Source: Artocarpus heterophyllus (taxonomy: Eukaryota; Streptophyta; Magnoliopsida; Rosales; Moraceae). From it: 64,000 nt of DNA. A model generated the notes under the pieces. The model saw only the letters and a list, made by a program, of their open reading frames with translations. It was not told where the DNA came from and ran no database searches. Of this stretch, positions 44,726 to 58,109 are shown piece by piece (the stretch's first letter is position 1; every line of letters starts with the position of its first letter). A program made the translations under genes and the position numbers. The DNA lies in NCBI GenBank assembly GCA_025403435.1, contig CM046332.1:8797903-8861902 (forward strand). Direction: 5' to 3'.

Positions 44726-45660
44726 CCTGAAATACAAGCTGCTCTGAAATCCCAAATTGCACAATCCTGATTCACTTCTTAAAAATGTTCCCAAATTGAG
44801 TTCTATAATAAGAGAGAAACCAGCCTTTTCTCTCTACACTGCATTAATCTCCCTGATTTTTCCCTAAAATAGAAAACTATCAAAATCAAGACCCTTATGT
44901 CAAAGTCGAAGAGTAAATGTGAAATCAGAATAGTTTTCCCTTAAGTTAACTAACGTACAATTATATTTCTAATAAATACTTTTATATATCTAAAGCACCA
45001 CAGAAGAATAAATTTTATAACAAATATGATAAAGACAGTTCGGGTCACAAGATCCTAAATCATGCCGAAGAAGAAAAACTTTACCAACAAAGCCTTATTC
45101 TATCTTCATAACCCAAATCAAAAGTTGTAGAGGGTGTTTAGAAACATGGCTCAAAACCAAAGGTTTGATATGAAAACACTAGCAAGACTGGTTTGAACAA
45201 AAAACTTTTTACTTTAAACCGGTGTTTCCAAATGCACTCTTAAAGCTTTGACAAATAGAATGAAATTCTTCACCAGTTACAAACAAAACCAGGACTATTC
45301 TTAGTAAATTTTAATCGTTTTCAAATCTCTGATGGAAAAAGAATCAAAACAACATCCAAATTTACAAATTTAATCTTTGGTTATGATTAAACCAAAAGAA
45401 TCAATGTGGGTTTATACAATTAGAGTTCTTGGCAGGTAATATTTATTAATAACAGTATTATGTTCAAAACGAAGTGGAAAAAAGTGCTTAGATTAAATTG
45501 ATCTTAAACCTAAAAGAAGAGAGAGAACAAGAAAGAAAGAAAGAACAATAAGCAGTTACCGGGAAAGCAGTTGCAGACGCCTGTTTGGTTCTCCCTCGCT
45601 CGTCCGTTCGTCTCTAACCTCCTCTCTCTTCTCCTTCTCTCTCCTCTTATCTTGCTAGAT
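44726..45660 (-). promoter_or_regulatory. 5' UTR exon and leader intron of PHD gene
   Basis: Minus-strand leader exon (about 45660-45560, rich in GAGAGA) ends with a donor CCCG|GTAACT at 45559. The likely acceptor TTTCAG ends at 44727, four bases before the ATG context GTAAAATG. Alternative acceptors exist (TTATTATAG near 44805). A small MITE lies inside at 45130-45241. Confidence 0.5.
45130..45241. mobile_element. Small MITE in leader intron of PHD gene
   Basis: About 112 bp with inverted ends AGGGTGTTTAGAAACA and, reverse complemented, AGTGCATTTGGAAACACC, plus inner AAACC/GGTTT pairing. Confidence 0.5.
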
Positions 45661-45669
45661 TTTTTTTTT

Positions 45670-46340
45670 CCTTTTTTTTTTTGGTAGCCTGATTGACATT
45701 GAGGGGTCTTGTTAGGTTAATTAATGTTATTTATAGAGTAGGGATAAATTTAAAATATATTTATACACATATGAGACTCTTAAAAAATTAATTTATCCAA
45801 GTATTTATCTCATTATAAAAGAGTTTTTTTAATATTTGTTTTTTTAAAAGAACTTTTCGCATGTTTTATTTCCACTATTAATAGTATTTATGTGGTAAGA
45901 TTTTAAAGAATTATTAGATAGTCACATTAAATTAGACATAATTTTCAACCATATGATTAGACTAAAATTATTATAAAAAGTTTATAGTGTTTATATTTTT
46001 ACTTTTATAAGCAGTTTAAATTTATTTATATCAATTAATCAAATTGGAAAATAAATTGGTTTAATAGTCTTAGGTAATTTTCTCTATTCTACGCTTAAAA
46101 CATGTATTTATGTAGAGCTTATTTATAGTTTTTTTACTCGCGAATTATCTTTCCTTTTCTTTGTCTTTTTTGTAGTACTTGTTATAGGCACATCGTGGAA
46201 TCACATTTTATCTTTATTTGTCTTTTCTCATTTATTCTATTTTCCTATCTTAATGTTTTATACGCATAGCTAATGTTTTTGTTTTATCTGGCCTGTATTG
46301 CTCTAAAGCAATACGCTAACGGCTCAAGAAAAAAAAAAAG
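45670..46340. other. AT-rich intergenic stretch, no gene seen
   Basis: T-rich upstream flank of the PHD gene and AT-rich sequence; I find neither open frames with features nor clear repeats. Confidence 0.5.
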
Positions 46341-46690
46341 CTCCATCCCTCCTCGAACTGACCCAATATCTTTATAAGTTAGTAATTATGTTTGTATTTT
46401 AATGATGTGGAACTCGTGTTTCTCTATCCCTTTATACGCCCCCACAAGATGGTACTCTTTTTGGAGTAACCAATTTTATATTGGATGAATTGAACCACTC
46501 ATTTTGAGCTTGTTGGACTTTGATACCATGATAAAATTTAGACTTGATAAGGAATTAGGCTTTCATCTTATTAAAAAAGTCAATCTATTAAGTGAGGTGA
46601 CCTCAATATTCGTATAGGTTTGTGTTTTTGTTAGCACTTTAATCTTGTGGGACTTGGATTTCTTTACCTTTACATGCCACTTGCAATTTG
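46340..46690 (-). mobile_element. TRIM-like element
   Basis: Direct repeats 46367-46447 and 46608-46680 share a block of the type TTTGT.TTTT..T..CACTTTAATCTTGTGG. Between them on the minus strand lies TTTATCATGGTATCAAAG (about 46527-46544), close to the initiator tRNA-Met primer site. No coding capacity. The remainder to 47040 is AT-rich with nothing recognised. Confidence 0.5.
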
Positions 46691-47044
46691 GGATTCAAAT
46701 AATTCTCATTCACAAAAAAATCGTAATGCATGTAGAGAAGAGCAATAAAATGAGACTATTAGGACCTAATTGATACCCTAAAAAAAATCTAATTGATACC
46801 TAATTGACAACTCTATAATAAACCTAATTATTCTGTTCACACCTAAATTAGGAAATAATCATAAAAGATATTTGACATTTCAACACTTCCTTTCAAGATA
46901 TAAATATCAATTTCCCTATAGGAAAACTTGTGAATATTCTTTAAGGTATTGATCAACTAATCATATAATTATCTAACACCCCAAAAAATCGTCTTCAACC
47001 TACTACCAATGTCGTGGAAGTTTTAGCAATATGATCTTGTGTCT

Positions 47045-47770
47045 TCATTTTAACAATTTTAGTAGTAGAGGTCGCTTTAGAATTCTTCTTCTACGAATTA
47101 TAATTAGGGTCCCACTAATCTGGACACCCAACGAGTTCAAAACATTGGCTTTTGCTATGACCAATTTTTTGCAGTTGGTGTGTTTATAGGTGGACTTGTC
47201 CGGTTTTGTAGGCGACTGTTTTTGATTGGATCGGTTTCGAGCCACCATGGCCGAAGGTTCAAAGTTTTCTACCTCCCCGCTCGAAGTGGTACAACATATT
47301 GCTTCACTTCAAACCAAATAGCAACATTTTTCCAAACTTGGGATTGATTCTTTGCACAGAATCTCTACACGAACTTGGTCAAAAACTTTATCTAATCCAA
47401 GAAGGGCTACCGCAATTTTTCAATGGACTTTTGGTATGCTTCAACATTATCGGAATCCTTCATGACTACTTTAGTCGTCCAACTCGCGGGAAATTTCAGT
47501 CAATTCCCTATAATATACTGATAGAGTTGTTCCACTTTGTCTAGCAGAGAAGTCCTTTTGATTCAAGGAGAAGACCTGCATTTCATCACTCCTGTCATAA
47601 AATGCCTTTGTTAAGGGACTACAGATTGCAAAGGCAGTGGATAAGTGAAAATATTGCTTCATGATATCTGAAGTCATGGATATTAATGACCACCTCATGA
47701 CTTTTTGATTTTCAACATACCACTTTTTGCATCTGTCTTGTGATTTAGCAGTGGCTTTTTATTAATATAA
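47045..47770 (-). pseudogene. Fragment of an unrelated copia gag
   Basis: Minus-strand frames (47698-47471, then 47248-47045) read like the UBN2-type gag of another copia lineage: WSLISMTSDIMKQYF, then SVYYRELTEISRELDD, and further on a frameshifted zinc knuckle (about 47190-47140, with KIGHSKSQC in another frame). It has several stops and frameshifts, and no LTRs found beside it. Confidence 0.6.
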
Positions 47771-48229
47771 CAGAGTTTCTCCCTTTCAACAATATGCATC
47801 TCCATCATCAGTTGGGACCAAACATTATAGTTTGATTCATTAAACATTATGTAAAAATGCCTTCAAATCAAACAACAATAGGAATAGATATTGTCCTATA
47901 TGATTCAATGATTTTTCCACTCTTTTTTTGCAATTTTATTTTTTAAATATTTTGTTCTTTTGAGTTTACCTTTTTCTTTTTGTTTTTTGTTTTTTGTTTT
48001 TTTAGATGGAAACTAACTAATATGCGAGCAAAAGCGTGAAACAAATATACAGCTAATATATTAGATCGGTTGTACTAGGCAAAGTGGATGGCCTAATATA
48101 ATAGGCGGGCTCATATTAATAGAGAAATTTACATAGACGGAACTTTTTTCAACTTAATTCTATTTATGCTACAAAACGTTAAAAGTTCTAATGCCACAAA
48201 CTTGAAGCATATCCCACTGAGACATGCTT

Positions 48230-48406
48230 GTATGTCCCTTTGGGACATTTTTCGTGTCTCTTGGAGACATGTCGCTCATCCTCAGGACATTTTCCAATAT
48301 CTTTTCGGGACATGTCGTATGTCCCTTTAGACATTTTCAGGTGTGCGTCTAGGATATATCGCATGTCCCTGTGAGACATTTTTCAGTATCCCTCTAGGAC
48401 ATGTTG
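48230..48406 (-). repeat. Minisatellite, about four units of 44 bp
   Basis: Units contain ATGTCCC...GACATTTT and end GGACATGTCG. On the minus strand the array stays open for 63 codons (48188-48379) and gives a repetitive Lys/His/Cys-rich peptide (KGTYDMSRKD, CPKGTYKHVS). I treat it as a repeat, not a gene, since nothing else supports coding. Confidence 0.7.
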
Positions 48407-48732
48407 GCCATGGACAATATAGATCAAATCTTTAAAGAAAGATATGAAATTTATCCATAATCCCTACAACACAATCGTACAGATTTCGCTTTCACAGTCC
48501 AAGGCCCAAAACTTTCGAGTCGATAACTATAAATCTAGACATCGAACTTCAATTTTCCAAAATAAAATCCAAATTTTCAAACAAACTCAATCTAATTAAA
48601 TGCATAATTTTCTAAGCCAAGAAAATTTATATCATCCTCGTTAAAGGAATAGAAGATGGATGAGGCGCCACAGGCATAGTCACCACAAGATGCTATAACC
48701 GACTTTGCATTGCAGTTTGCAACAATGGTGCC

Positions 48733-50715
48733 TAATTAGACGAGGTGCCCTCAGGATTAAACAACATAATAGTTTTTACAGATATTTAATCAGTAAAGAA
48801 ATACCATTTTAGTCATTTATTAAATATTATCCTCTTTATGTTCATTTATGTTGAATGTATGATAAGTAAACATAAGTTTGAGACTATCAATCTAAACCGC
48901 TAAGATCGTGCATATGATGATAGATTATGCAAAAGACATGAATCTTAAAGTGATGGTCTAAATATAAAAGGTCCATAATCGAGGGAATAAAGTTGGGCAC
49001 TTTATTCATGTTAAGATTGTTATGTTGTCTATATTCCTAATGAGAGATGGCTTGTCTTAGTCATCAGGGTGGGATTCTGCAAGTAGAGAAATTAGTATAT
49101 TGTCATTGGTGATGATGTATTGGATCAGGACTAAATATGATTTCATTTAGTTAATAATTCCGTTTGAATAAATCAATTCATTTTAGACAATCATATATGT
49201 TATATTAATCCAAAAGTAAATAAATGGTCTGTATTATTGACTTGTGTCTTTTGATATACCAAAGGGTGATATCCTGAATTATATGAAGAACATATACCAG
49301 TACATTGGAGACATGACTCTTAAATGACGTAGATTCGTAATTCATAAATATAGAATCTAAAATTGTTTTGCAGAGTTAATAATATTCTCTTATAAGCATT
49401 ATCATGTAATTAAAAACTAGAGCGCTCAATTATTTGGATACATATGCGTAACCGAATGGTAGCTATTTGCATTAGTTATGAATAGTAAGTTTCTAGTAGT
49501 GAGATGATGGTACATAAGAAAATATAATCGGGAAGGTAAAACATAATTTATTCTTAAGCCGAGTATGAATATCCCATGGGAATGTTACACATTATGATAT
49601 GTCATGGATGATAAACTTATTAAAGTTTCGTAATTTATATATAGTTTAAGAGTGCAGCTCTAAGCTTTTAGTACAATAGTTTTAGAGTTGATAATTATAA
49701 AATGTACGTGTTGGGGAAATATTATTTTATAGCTATATGAGCTTGATCTATGTATGTTCATTGGGTCCCTTTGCTAACTCATAATATTTCTTGTAACGAT
49801 ACGACGTGTTTTTTTCCTACAAATTGGTAACTTATATTATTTATTAGATTGGCTAAAATTCAATTAATTGGATTTAATTATTCAAGATTAGTTTTTTGGT
49901 TGAATTGACTTTATAAATTAATTTAAAATAAACATGTTGAGTTATTATATTTTTTATTTGTACAGGATTATCTGTATATGACTATTTTAATCAGATAATT
50001 TTTCTACTAGGTTTTTTGAATTAAAACTGAGGCTCTATGAAAGATACCCAGATCAAATAAAGTAGTATTTATCCAATTGGCTTAAATCAGGTTAATTGGA
50101 TAACTCTCAAGAGCTGAAAAACGTGTTTCATGGGTCAGCCGTGACTAGGAGGTCGACCGCCCCTAGTGTATCGTGGTCGACTACCCTTGCTCGTGTGGTG
50201 ATCCACATCAAACAAGTTTTGTGATGAGAAGTTGATCTAAACTCAGATTTTGAAGTCGAATATGATAAGGACTAGTTTCAATCTGACCTATATATAAACG
50301 AAACAATTTTCTATTGTTTCTAAGATCACTTGAGAAGTTTAGAGAGAGTATTCTATTGAGAGAAACTCTGAAACTCCCATAAGCATGTTGTCTAACATCA
50401 CGAACAATATTCCATGGTCTTCTCTTGTGGTTGGAAGGAGTTAGTGCCTAGAGGAAAGACTGAACGACGTGCGACCACTAGCATTTTGATAGTAGAAAAA
50501 AGAATAGCAAGAAAGTCCAGTTGGTTGAGGTTCTTGCAATAGAAGTTCTCTTGTAGCAGTTTTGTGAATAATAGTTCTATCAGAAGTACAATTTTCGGTT
50601 TACAAAGAGGTACGAAGAACTTAGTTTAATTTATATACATAGCATGTCCAACTTGTTTTTTGAAAAAATGTTTACATAAAAAATTTTAAATCTACTGCGT
50701 ACTCGTTTTCTAACA
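48733..50715 (+). repeat. 5' LTR of old element F
   Basis: Diverged relative of the A-family LTR: (T)TAGACGAGGTGCCCTCAGG start, ATGATAAGTAAACATAAG, GCTAACTCATAATA, TATATATAAACG (TATA region about 50287) and end TTTTCTAACA. It is followed by a decayed primer site ACTGATATTAGAG (50716-50728). The start is degenerate, so the left edge is approximate. Confidence 0.75.
50130..50215 (+). repeat. GGTCGAC-type repeats in U3 of F
   Basis: Two to three copies of a unit around (A/T)GGTCGAC(C/T)(G/A)CCC lie at the same relative LTR position as the TCGGCAGGCCGA arrays of A, B, D and E. The same motif recurs in the F leader (51225-51275 and 60833-60900). Confidence 0.65.
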
Positions 50716-51276
50716 ACTGATATTAGAGTTATGGTTTTAAGGAGTTTTTTTTTATAGGTTTGTGATCATACTATGTCCATAAGTTATGTGATCTTAATCT
50801 CTCCTATGGTTGAATTATATTGTTTAGAGAGTTAGCATTCTAGGGTTCTATGTATTTATATGTTGTCATAAGATTATATGGTGAATGTTTATTAATTAAT
50901 TATTGTTAATTAAATTTTATTTTTAATTATTTTTAATTAATTAATTTTACCGGTTATAGTTTCTTAGAGGTTATAATATATATTTAGGTTTTCCATGTAA
51001 TTAGATGGCAGTCTATTATCACCGTCTAGGTCATATTATTTTAATTTTTGTTTGTAAATTTGTATTAAAATAATTATTCAAAGAAAAGATAGATCTAGAA
51101 CATGGTGCAGAATGTGGCTTTATCTATTTTCTAGAGTTTATAAGACTTTTCATAAATTTTTCGAATTGTTATTAAAATTAGAACTTAAAAATAGTTAAGA
51201 AAAACGATTCTCGAGTTTGGTTAAGTGATAGGTTGGTTAACTACCCTCTAGGTAGTCTGGTCGACGGGGCACGACG
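50716..51276 (+). mobile_element. Leader of element F, left part
   Basis: Matches the first 550 bp of the A leader with many changes (TTAATTAATTATTG, ACCGGTTATAG, AGATGGCAGTCTATTATC blocks) and ends at the CGACG target site of E. It resumes at 60833. Confidence 0.75.
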
Positions 51277-53314
51277 TGTTGGAAACAAAGTGTGCAATGG
51301 AATTTTTAAAAATTTTCATCAGAGTAATTTCCAAAACACAAGTTTGACATGTTATATGTATAAATTAGACAGATCTTACTAACCTTTGTGTGAAGAACCC
51401 CCGCAGCCTGTGAAGAGAAGTAACATTCCAGAAGAGCCTCAACCAACTGGTCTTCTTTGCTATTCTCTATCCACAACCGGAGTGAGTGTGGGCTCACACG
51501 TATAGCTCTTCCACCGGTGATTCTCCGTCCAACCAATAGAGAGAACCCAAAACTAGTGCTTGTGATTTGTGAATAAAAGCTCTCAAGGAGTTTTTAGATG
51601 CTCACTAGAAGAGTATCACTCTTAATCTCTCAAATTGATCTGAGTAAATCATGAGACTCACTCCCTTTTTATAGTTATTGGTCTTGGGGTCAGTCCATAT
51701 CAGATTAGGTTTCAAAAACTCGAAACAGAATCAAGTTTGGATCAATATCTGATAAGATCCATGTAAAAACGTGTAATCTTATCTCTCGCTGATCGACAGG
51801 CTGAACAGCCTGATCGGCAGGCCAAATAGGCCAGTTAGGCAGGCCGACCACGTCATTCGGTAGGCTGAACTCCCGAGAAAAAATCTCCGCGAATCTTTTA
51901 TTTTCCACTCGAGATTCTAAAGGATAAAGTCTCAGTTTTGATTCAAATAACCCAATAGAGAAGTTATCTGATCAAAACAAACTTTATCAAGATAATCTCT
52001 AAGAAAATAAATCAATTCACAATAATTCTACAAGTTTATCTTGTTCCAATTTGTCCAAAATTAAAACAACCGATAAACAGACAAGAATTATCTGATCGCA
52101 ATAATTCAACAAGTTTATATTGAACTAATTTCTTACAAAATTAATTCAACCGATAAACAGACATGAATTATATGATTCTTACAAATTTTAAACCAATTTG
52201 ATAAATCCGACATAAGTCACCAATTATTGGAAAAGCACGCCGTGTCGTTACAGGACTTTGTGAGCTAGCAAAGGGGACCAAAATGGACCTATAAAGTTCA
52301 AGCTCATGATAATTATGAAACCCAATATCCCAGATATATATTTCACAATTATCAACTCCAACGCTACTCCACTAAAAGCTTGGAGCTGCACTCTCGAACT
52401 TTATAGAATTACGAAGCTCATGTAGCTAAGTCTCCATGACATATCATAGTGTATCGCATCCCCATATGATCATCCATAATCAGGCTTAAGGACAAGTTCT
52501 GTCTTATCCTTCCCGATTATTTTTATCTTACGTTCCATTGTCTCACCATTATAAAACTTACCATCCAAAGATAGTATACCATTCGGTTACACCTATGTAT
52601 CCAAATGGTTGAGCGCTTCAAGTTTTCTAATTACAGGACAACGCATATAAGAGGATATCATTACTCCTAAAGAGGAGTCTATGGATTCCATATCTATGAA
52701 TAACAAGTCTACGCTATCAAGAGTCATGCCTCCAACGTACCAGTATGCATACCACCATAGAGATGTGGGAGTCACCCATTGGTACATCAAAAGACACAAG
52801 TCGAGACAACGGGCCCACTATTCATCTCAGGATTAAGATACAATACAAATGACTGTCTAAAGTGAATCGATTTGCCAAGACAGAATTATTAATCCTAAAT
52901 CAATTCACTTTATGTCCCGATCCAACACGTCGTCACCTATGACAACGCGCCAATGTTTCTATTCACGGAGTCCAACTCCGATGGTCAAGACAAACCATCT
53001 CCCAAAAGGGATATAGACAACATAACAATCTTTATATGAATAAAGCGCTCAACTTTATTCCCTCGATTGTGGATCATATGTTTTAGACCGTCACCTTAAG
53101 AATCGTGTCTTCCGCATAATCAGTACATCATATGCTCAATTCTTAGGGTTTAGAATGACAGTCTCAGACTACTGTTTGCTTATCATACATTCAACAAATG
53201 TGAACGTAAAGAGGACAAGATTTGGTATATATATAAATGAATAAATTCTTTATTGATAAAAATGTCTCCAAAAATGTATTACATTTTTACTCCTTAGGGC
53301 ATACATGTCTAACA
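51277..53314 (-). repeat. 3' LTR of element E (2038 bp)
   Basis: TG...CA ends as in A and B. U3 array at 51789-51870 with about five units. Confidence 0.93.
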
Positions 53315-53328
53315 ATCTCCCACTTGCA
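53315..53328 (-). other. Polypurine tract of element E
   Basis: Minus-strand TGCAAGTGGGAGAT adjoining the 3' LTR, directly after the pol stop. Confidence 0.75.
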
Positions 53329-56300
53329 CTAAGTGAGTAAATACAACAAATTTTGCATCCCCATAGCTTCCACATGCCTCTCGAAGACTCTCCCAGTAAG
53401 TGTCTTCATAAATGGATCAGCTAAATTGTCCTCTGACGCGATCTTGCACACCGTGACATGCCCGCCCTCAACGAAGTCCTTTATCACATGATACTTTCTA
53501 ATCAATATGCTTACTCTTCTTGTGAAATCTTGGTTCCTTAGCATTAGCTACCTGCCAGCACTGTTATCACAGTACAGTGATACCGCTTTATCCATACCAG
53601 GAACTGCCTCAAGATCCCCAAGGAACTTGCGGAGCCATACTGCTTCTTTCGAATAATCACTAGCCGCCACATACTCGGCCTCCATCGTTGAATCCGAAGT
53701 GCAATCTTGCTTAGCACTTCTCCAACTGATGGCACCGCCACCCAGAGTAAACACAAACCTCGAAGTCGATTTCCTAGAATCCAGACAGGATTGAAAATCC
53801 TAATCAGTGTATCCTAGAGGAGTTAAATCCTCACCTGAATACACAAGCATATACCCTCGAGTCCTTCTCAGGTACTTGAAAATATGCTTTACTGCAACCC
53901 AATGGTTTGGTCTTGGATCTGCCTAAAATTGACTTACAATCCCGACTGCATAACTAATATCTGGTCGTGTGCAAAGCATGGCATACATAAGACTACCTAC
54001 TGCCGAAGCATAAGGCACCTTCTTCATGTATTCTCTTTCTTCATAAGACTTTGGAGAGTCTTTCTTAGAAAGAGTAATTCCAGACCTAGATGGTTGCCCA
54101 CCTTTCTTGGAATCCTGCATTGCAAACCTCCTGAGAATTTTATCTATGTAGCCGGCCTGAGACAAAGCTATCATTTTGTTCTTCCTATCCTGAAAGATCT
54201 GGATATCGAGAACAAAATTAGCCTCACCTAAGTCCTTCATGTCAAACTACTTGGTCAACCATAATTTGACCGATGACAACGCCCCAACGTCATTGCCAAT
54301 TAGCAGAATGTCATCTACATAAAGCAGTAGAAAAACCACCTTCCCATCCTTAATGTGTTTGTAACCACATGGTTCATCCACATTTTGTGAGAACCCATAA
54401 GTCTTGATCACTTGATCAAATCTTATGTTCCAAGAACGAGAAGCCTGCTTAAGTCCATAAATAGACTTTAGCAGCTTACAAACCTTACCCTCTTGACCCG
54501 CGACCTTGAACCGTCTATTTGTTCTATATAAATGGACTCATTAAGATAGCCATTTAGAAAAGCCATCTTGACATCCATCTGCCAAATCTCGTAGTCGAGA
54601 GCGGCAGCTATGGACAAGAGAATCTGGATAGACTTAAGCATGGCTACAGGCGAAAAGGTTTCTTTATAATCGATTCCTTTCTTTTGCGTATAACCCTTAG
54701 CTACTAGTCTAGCCTTAAAGATTTCGACCTTTCCATCCACTCCTCTTTTCCTCTTGTAGATCCACTTACACCCTATGGGTTTTACCCCATGGGGAAGATC
54801 CACAAGCTCCCAGACCCGATTAGTCTCCATAGACTTGATCTCTATGTTCATGGCCTCTGTCTAGAGTCTTGAATCAACATCCTCCATAGCTTCTGCGTAA
54901 GTATAAGGATCCCTATCATGTTCATCCGATTCAGCCAAGAAGACCTCCCCATTGAACATATACCTCTCAGGTTGACGCCCGATCCTCCCACTACGCCGAA
55001 GTCCTTAAGGTTGTTGTTCAGGTTTGTTTGGTTTTTCTACACCGATCGAAATGGTTTCATTCGGAACCTCCAGAGTGAACGGATCACCCCTTAACTCCTC
55101 AAGCACCACTTTGCTTCCAACTTATTCTGATCCTTAAACAGGAGATGAGCCAGACATCCCCATATGCGAATATGGTTTAAGGATGTCTTCCGTCTTGTCC
55201 ACAACTCGTGAGGAGTTTTAGGGACCGATTTTGAAGGCACATTGTTCAAAAGATAACATGCGGTTTGTAGTGCATATCCCCAAAAGGATAAAGGCAATGA
55301 TGAATAACTCATCATGGACCAAATCATGTCCAACAAAGTCCTATTCCTTCTCTCCGCTACGCCATTCTGCTGCGGAGTGCCCGGCGCAGTCAAATGGGAT
55401 AAAATCCCATTCTTTAACAAGTGTCCCAAGAACTCATCAGAAAGGTATTCCCTACCTCGATCAAATCGAAGTGCCCTTATGGGTCTACCCAATTGCTTTT
55501 TCACTTCAGCTCGAAACTCCCTGAACTTATCATAAGTTTCGCTTTTGTGGTGCATTAGGTACACATACCCATATCTTGAGTAATCATCAATAAAAGTGAC
55601 GAAGTACTCATACCCTCCTCGTGCCTGGATGTTTATCGGTCCACAAACATCACTATGCACAAGTTCTAGAACCCCTTCGGCCCTATTGCCCTTAGACCCG
55701 TATGGTCTTTTGGTCATTTTACCCTCCAAACAAGACTCACATTGAGGTATAGATTCCACCTTTAAGTGACTTAAAGGTCCATCCCTTACCAACCTTTGAA
55801 TCCTATTAGGTTAATATGGCCAAGGCGCAAATGCCAAAGATAAGTCTTATTAGAGTGAGAAGTTTTAAGTCTTTTTGAGACATTATCATTTATCTCAGCA
55901 TTAAGCAATAAGTCCATCTTAGGTTTGATAAAATATAGAATATTTTGCATCCATCCAGAACAGATAAAAGATTTATTTTTACGAATCACCACTTTTTCAT
56001 TAAAAGATACCACGTAGGAGTCTTTAAATAAAGAAGATACAGAAATTAAATTCCCTTTGAATTTAGGAACATAAAAACAATCTCGCAAAATTAAATTACT
56101 ATAATTATCAAAATAAAGATGGACATCTCCCACTGCTTCCGCTGAGACCAAGGATCCATCGCCCTATCCGAAGCGTTAAGTCTTCACGTAGTAGACTTCT
56201 CGTTTCTTTGAATCCCTAGCAGAGAAACACAAACATGATTAGTTGCACCGGAATCTATGACCCAGATGTCACTGGATTCCTCAACCAAGCAAGTTTCTAA

Positions 56301-57146
56301 ATATAGAAGATCACACCTACCTCCCTTGGGAAGGAAGTCCTTGCAATGCTTCTTTATATGCCTGACCTTACCACAGAAGAAGCACTTAAGCTTCTTTGGG
56401 TTCTTCTTCTTCTTCTTCTTGCTCTTGGTAGCAGCAAGGAATAGAAGACTTCCCACTTCTTGGCCCGTTGCTTCTTTCCATTCCCTGAGTTAGGATTGGA
56501 ACTAGAAGCAGCTACCATATTGGCCTCACCACCAGCAGGAGACTCCCTGATCAGCAGTTCAAACTCATGTAACTGTTTCATCAGTTCTGTCAAGGTCATA
56601 TCCAGTCTATTGCTTAAATTAAAAGTAGCTCTAAATGGAATAAATTCCTTAGACAGAGTCTCAAAGACCATAGTCATTTGAGTTTCAGCATCGATGTCGG
56701 CTCCATTGGTTTGAGCCTCAACGAGATAACCCATGACCAACATCATGTGCTCCTTTACAGATGTCCCTGGTCTCTGTCTACAATTTAAGAGTTTTGCAAA
56801 GCTGCCCCTTGCCGCTTTGTAAGGGCCTGGCCTCCAAACATGTCCTCAAGATTATCCAAGATCTGCTTTGCAGTCTCATAATCCTGATGTTGAGCCTGCA
56901 GCACGTTGTTCATGCTAGCCATAACATAGCAGCGGGCCTGATCATTAGCATCTTTCCAGCGGTCATACGCTTGGAATTGCTCATTAGCTGAGTCTCCCAG
57001 TAGGCTTGGGAGGACAAGGGGTTGTCAGTACATATTTCAGTTTCTCAAAGAATAGGACGATTTTCCAGGTTCTGTTTCCAATCGTTATAATTCTCACCGG
57101 TTAATTGGTTTTTGTCAAGTATCGATGATAAAGCGTTTTTAGACAT
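53329..57146 (-). pseudogene. gag-pol of element E, broken
   Basis: Minus strand from ATG 57146 to a stop at 53329. Gag (57146 to about 56330) is interrupted by several frameshifts (near 57060, 56800 and 56450) but keeps the zinc knuckle CFFCGKVRHIKKHC. Protease keeps DSGATNH (about 56240). Integrase at 55800-55130 is well preserved, with the HHCC end, both Asp regions and the GVAERRNR Glu region. A deletion of about 145 bp at 55115 then shifts the frame. Reverse transcriptase and RNase H follow with further stops; YVDD is kept near 54320. Confidence 0.93.
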
Positions 57147-57309
57147 TTTCAATCTACAATAAAGAATCATATACCAAACATAAGCAACATAAGCAAACAT
57201 ATATAATAATTAGTAAGATAACACAATCATGTAAAATCATACAAATGTATTTATGTGTCAAAACCTTGAAAATATCACAACCTTACAACGATAATTCCCA
57301 ACTTAGAAT

Positions 57310-57620
57310 TAAACAAGCTCCTAGGGGAGTCATGCCAACTTCAATCAGGAACACAGATCCCCTCCTGATTAATATATGCCATCTAGGACCCATATGATCC
57401 AGCATATACTAATAATCGTTTCTTTGGCCATTAATTTCATTAACAGAGCTCCTAGGGGAGGTTAATAATAAAATTAACGTGAGTGTATAACCACCGTTTC
57501 AATATTTTATCCATGATTTATAATCACCACCTAGGGGTGTGCAACCATAAATCATACTAAAATACCTTATCCTTTCAGAGATCCAATCTGTTACATGATA
57601 GAAATCTCTTCCTAGGGGTC
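57310..57620 (-). other. Leader palindrome segment of element E
   Basis: CCTAGGGG at about 57320, 57451, 57531 and 57611 with the same spacing as in A and B. The GTTAATAA/TTATTAAC-type hairpin around CCTAGG (about 57438-57470) is kept, with one arm changed to CATTAAC. Confidence 0.5.
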
Positions 57621-58109
57621 GGGACCACCATGTTCTTCCTATGGACCAACGATGGAGGCCTTAGGTCCTCTCTTCGAAAACCTTCTCCCACTCAATCTTT
57701 TGAAGTCAAGGTTTTATTTTAAAATTATGCATGAACAATTTTAATATGAACGGCACTCCCTATTCTATATGACATGTTATCAATATACATGGTAAATCAT
57801 ATTATAATGCAGACAAGCAAAGCAATCAAGCAAAGCTACAAGCAAAATAATAATAACCGTAATATTATGGTTCCACCCTAGAGAATAGAAAACTAAGATT
57901 ACAAGAGAATAATTGAGACATTTATCGATTCTTCATCCTTGAATCCTCAAGCTGTATCATTCTTCATGTAATATCCATCTTCAAGTCTTTAATCCCGTAT
58001 GAATCGAATACTTCATATTTCCGGTCATAACCAAATTTAATGTTTCTTAGAATTGTCCCAAAAATAAAATTAAAACTGGACCCAAAAAATTGCACCTTTT
58101 CTGGACACT

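Noticed and set aside
43621..44775. Reading the PHD exon as a complete 384-aa protein
   Set aside because: The start would be GTG and the last codons lie beyond a good donor (AA|GTATGT at 43645). The following exons close the frame and carry conserved-looking blocks.
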